From Burkholderia sp. OK233 (GTDB lineage Bacteria > Pseudomonadota > Gammaproteobacteria > Burkholderiales > Burkholderiaceae): a stretch of 64,000 nt of DNA. The translations under genes were made by a program, and so were the position numbers. This document shows positions 62,544 to 64,000 of this stretch, piece by piece. Numbering within the stretch: the stretch's first letter is position 1; each line of letters begins with the position of its first letter. The notes under the pieces were generated by a model, which was not told the origin of the DNA, ran no database searches, and saw only the letters and a program-made list of their open reading frames with translations. Location of the stretch: NCBI RefSeq assembly GCF_900230185.1, contig NZ_OCSR01000002.1, forward strand, positions 3,472,001 to 3,536,000. Direction: 5' to 3'.

Positions 62544-63350
62544 ATGGTCTTACCCGACTACCTCGCCGATGTCGCGAACGAGATGAAGCGCAAATCCGCC
62601 GCAATCAGGCGGGACTTTGCGAAGCATCGGCTCTCGGCCGGAGAGAACCGCGAGTCGCTGGTCAGCGACTTTCTCACTGACCATTTGCCGCGGCGTTTTG
62701 AGGTCAGCTCCGGCATGGTCATCTCGCATAACGGCTCCTTTTCTAACCAAGCCGATCTGGTTGTAGTCGACGCGCTGAACAACTCTCCGTTGTATCGCAG
62801 TTCCGCCAACAAGTTGTGGCCGGTCGAGTCGGTTCTCGCTCTCTTTGAAGTGAAGACGTCGCTGGTTCCAGGAGAACTACGAGACTCCATCGAGAAGGGC
62901 CGACGGTTCAAGACACTCAACAGGCGATTCTTCAACCCGGGGGGCGGCCAGCGCATTGCTGATTCCTTGTTCGTCATCTGGGCGTTTGATTGTCCCGAAC
63001 CGGAAACGCTAAAAAGAAACCTTTTGCAGGAACTGGCTGTCGTTCCGCGGAACGAGCAACCTGACTTTGTTATTGTCCCGGATCGGGTGGCGGTTCGGGG
63101 TGGTTCCTACTTGGAGCTATCTACTCTCGGTCTACCCACGAGTGTGCACCGCTTACAGCTACAGCAACAATACGGGCCGAACGCCGAAAAGCTCCTACTC
63201 CCCGTTTCGATTCAGGTCGGCGATACCGGAGAGAATTCTTTGATGGCATGGTACGTATGGTTTTACTCATGGTTGATGCAAGCAGGAGATCGTTCCGCTA
63301 CGCTGGTGGACTACTTGCCTCCGGGCCAAGAATACGGACGCATCGTGTAG
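62544..63350 (+). CDS. DUF6602-like protein with PD-(D/E)XK nuclease-type core
   Basis: ATG 62544 has GGAG 8 bp upstream; the product is 268 residues. The core fits a PD-(D/E)XK pattern: helix with Glu near ENRESLVSDFLTDHLP, Asp71 in SNQADLVVVD, then VESVLALFEVKTS with Glu102-x-Lys104. The remainder resembles DUF6602 proteins (IEKGRRFKTLNRRFF, SLFVIWAFDCPEPETL). It is the second gene of the pair with the HEPN protein. Whether it cuts DNA or only binds nucleic acid is unknown. Confidence 0.7.
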   Translation: MVLPDYLADVANEMKRKSAAIRRDFAKHRLSAGENRESLVSDFLTDHLPRRFEVSSGMVISHNGSFSNQADLVVVDALNNSPLYRSSANKLWPVESVLALFEVKTSLVPGELRDSIEKGRRFKTLNRRFFNPGGGQRIADSLFVIWAFDCPEPETLKRNLLQELAVVPRNEQPDFVIVPDRVAVRGGSYLELSTLGLPTSVHRLQLQQQYGPNAEKLLLPVSIQVGDTGENSLMAWYVWFYSWLMQAGDRSATLVDYLPPGQEYGRIV

Positions 63351-63377
63351 CTGGCTAACTGCTGCAAGCAGAGAGAT

Positions 63378-63593
63378 ATGAAATTGAGAGAAAACAATAT
63401 GCAAGTTGAAGTCGCAGTCGATGGCCGAACATATGTCGCAGAGGTTCACGAGGTCGATGGTGCTGTCACGGTTATCACGGACGCTGAAGGTATAGAAACG
63501 ACTACGATCGGTGGCAGCAGCGTCAAGTCGATCGCGCGAACGATGCTCCTACGGATGGCTCGGACGGGCAAGGCCCAACCGAAGGCTCAGTGA
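63378..63593 (+). CDS. Small hypothetical protein
   Basis: From ATG 63378 the product is 71 residues; ATG 63399 is an alternative with GAGAG upstream. The sequence is strand-rich (VEVAVDGRTYVAEVHEVDGA, VTVITDAEGIETTTIGG), ending in a basic helix (SIARTMLLRMARTGKAQPK). It sits 28 bp after the DUF6602-like gene and may belong to that transcript. No family recognised. Confidence 0.6.
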   Translation: MKLRENNMQVEVAVDGRTYVAEVHEVDGAVTVITDAEGIETTTIGGSSVKSIARTMLLRMARTGKAQPKAQ

Positions 63594-63615
63594 TAACGGA
63601 AAACGGGGCAATGGC

Positions 63616-64000
63616 ATGAGCAGCATCGAAACAGACGGCTTTCTGTCTGGGGCCGCCGAGGACTTCCGGGTACTCACGCGCGCGCGGTTTGCCAATCTCC
63701 TGCGCGACTGTGAGGCCGTTTCGCGTCGCGCAACTACCCAGGTGTTTGAAGAGGAGATCGTGTTTCCCACGGTGCTGCGCATCACCGCGGCCTCTCTTTG
63801 GGCCCGCTGCGTGAGCGCCTGCCAGGGAGCGATCCTGTCTGCGGAGCGAGGCATGGGCGTGGAAGCTTTGGCGCTCCTGCGCACCGCCTACGAATACCTT
63901 TTTTTCAGCGCAGCTTTGCTCAGGCAACCGGCAGTGATTTCGCGCCTTGCCGCGGAAGACACGAACCAGCGTATCCGGCAGGTGTCCGCTATGCTCCGGG
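63616..64000 (+). CDS. DUF5677-like protein, C-terminus outside window
   Basis: Starts at ATG 63616 (MSSIETDGFLSGAAEDFRVL) and runs off the right edge after about 128 codons. The helical stretch TVLRITAASLWARCVSACQG, then GVEALALLRTAYEYLFFSAA resembles DUF5677-type HEPN-like proteins. Only the N-terminal part is seen, so no active site can be judged. It lies 23 bp after the previous small gene, in line with a continuing operon. Confidence 0.6.
   Translation, partial: MSSIETDGFLSGAAEDFRVLTRARFANLLRDCEAVSRRATTQVFEEEIVFPTVLRITAASLWARCVSACQGAILSAERGMGVEALALLRTAYEYLFFSAALLRQPAVISRLAAEDTNQRIRQVSAMLR

Noticed and set aside
1..64000. CRISPR array
   Set aside because: No set of regularly spaced repeats of about 28-37 bp with unique spacers was seen on reading the window.

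Overview
The window looks like chromosomal DNA of a GC-rich betaproteobacterium, most probably Paraburkholderia or a close Burkholderia relative. I infer this from the codon use, the 90-residue IF-1, small Burkholderiaceae-type proteins (DUF4148, DUF1488 and DUF1653 types) and the valine-catabolism gene order. I ran no database search. Family names rest on motifs I recognised by reading.

The first 39 kb is ordinary, dense housekeeping and metabolic DNA. It opens with an iron(III)-type ABC importer (permease cut by the window edge) divergent from an OmpR-type two-component pair. Next come a NasT/NasS nitrate-sensing pair, a TPR-glycosyltransferase protein, a secreted subtilase, a CynX-type MFS exporter divergent from a GntR regulator with a clear double operator, and infA. 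A run of small genes follows (OsmC, SDR, ferredoxin, Pmp3, YheO-type regulator), then an AcoR-type sigma-54 activator, cytochrome b561, an NCS2 purine permease and a slipin/NfeD pair. From 26.8 to 35.6 kb an AraC regulator faces a six-gene valine/isobutyrate operon: acyl-CoA dehydrogenase, acyl-CoA synthetase, mmsA, mmsB, enoyl-CoA hydratase and 3-hydroxyisobutyryl-CoA hydrolase. From 35.6 to 38.9 kb a YqjI-like His-rich PadR regulator, a siderophore-interacting reductase and an MFS transporter form an iron/nickel-linked cluster.

From about 38.9 kb to the right edge the DNA becomes accessory. Genes are sparse, base composition is lower, and there are many broken genes: an IS21 istA fragment, a truncated FUSC exporter, a frameshifted catalase N-terminus, a vapB relic and two damaged tyrosine recombinases. 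Scattered among them are orphan antitoxin-like genes (XRE, AbiEi, Xre/MbcA/ParS, ParD-like), a PAS chemotaxis receptor and many unknown small ORFs. This reads as a layered genomic island rather than one intact prophage.

Two loci in the island look like defence systems. The first is a 1260-residue protein joining an Mrr-like nuclease domain to a STAND-type NTPase and a long repeat-like C-terminus (50.1-53.9 kb), followed on the same strand by a polytopic membrane protein. The second is a tightly packed pair at 61.7-63.4 kb: an Abi_C-like HEPN protein and a DUF6602-like PD-(D/E)XK protein. It lies downstream of two recombinase relics and an array of tiny one-directional ORFs that carries a duplicated leader element and a perfect 22-bp hairpin.
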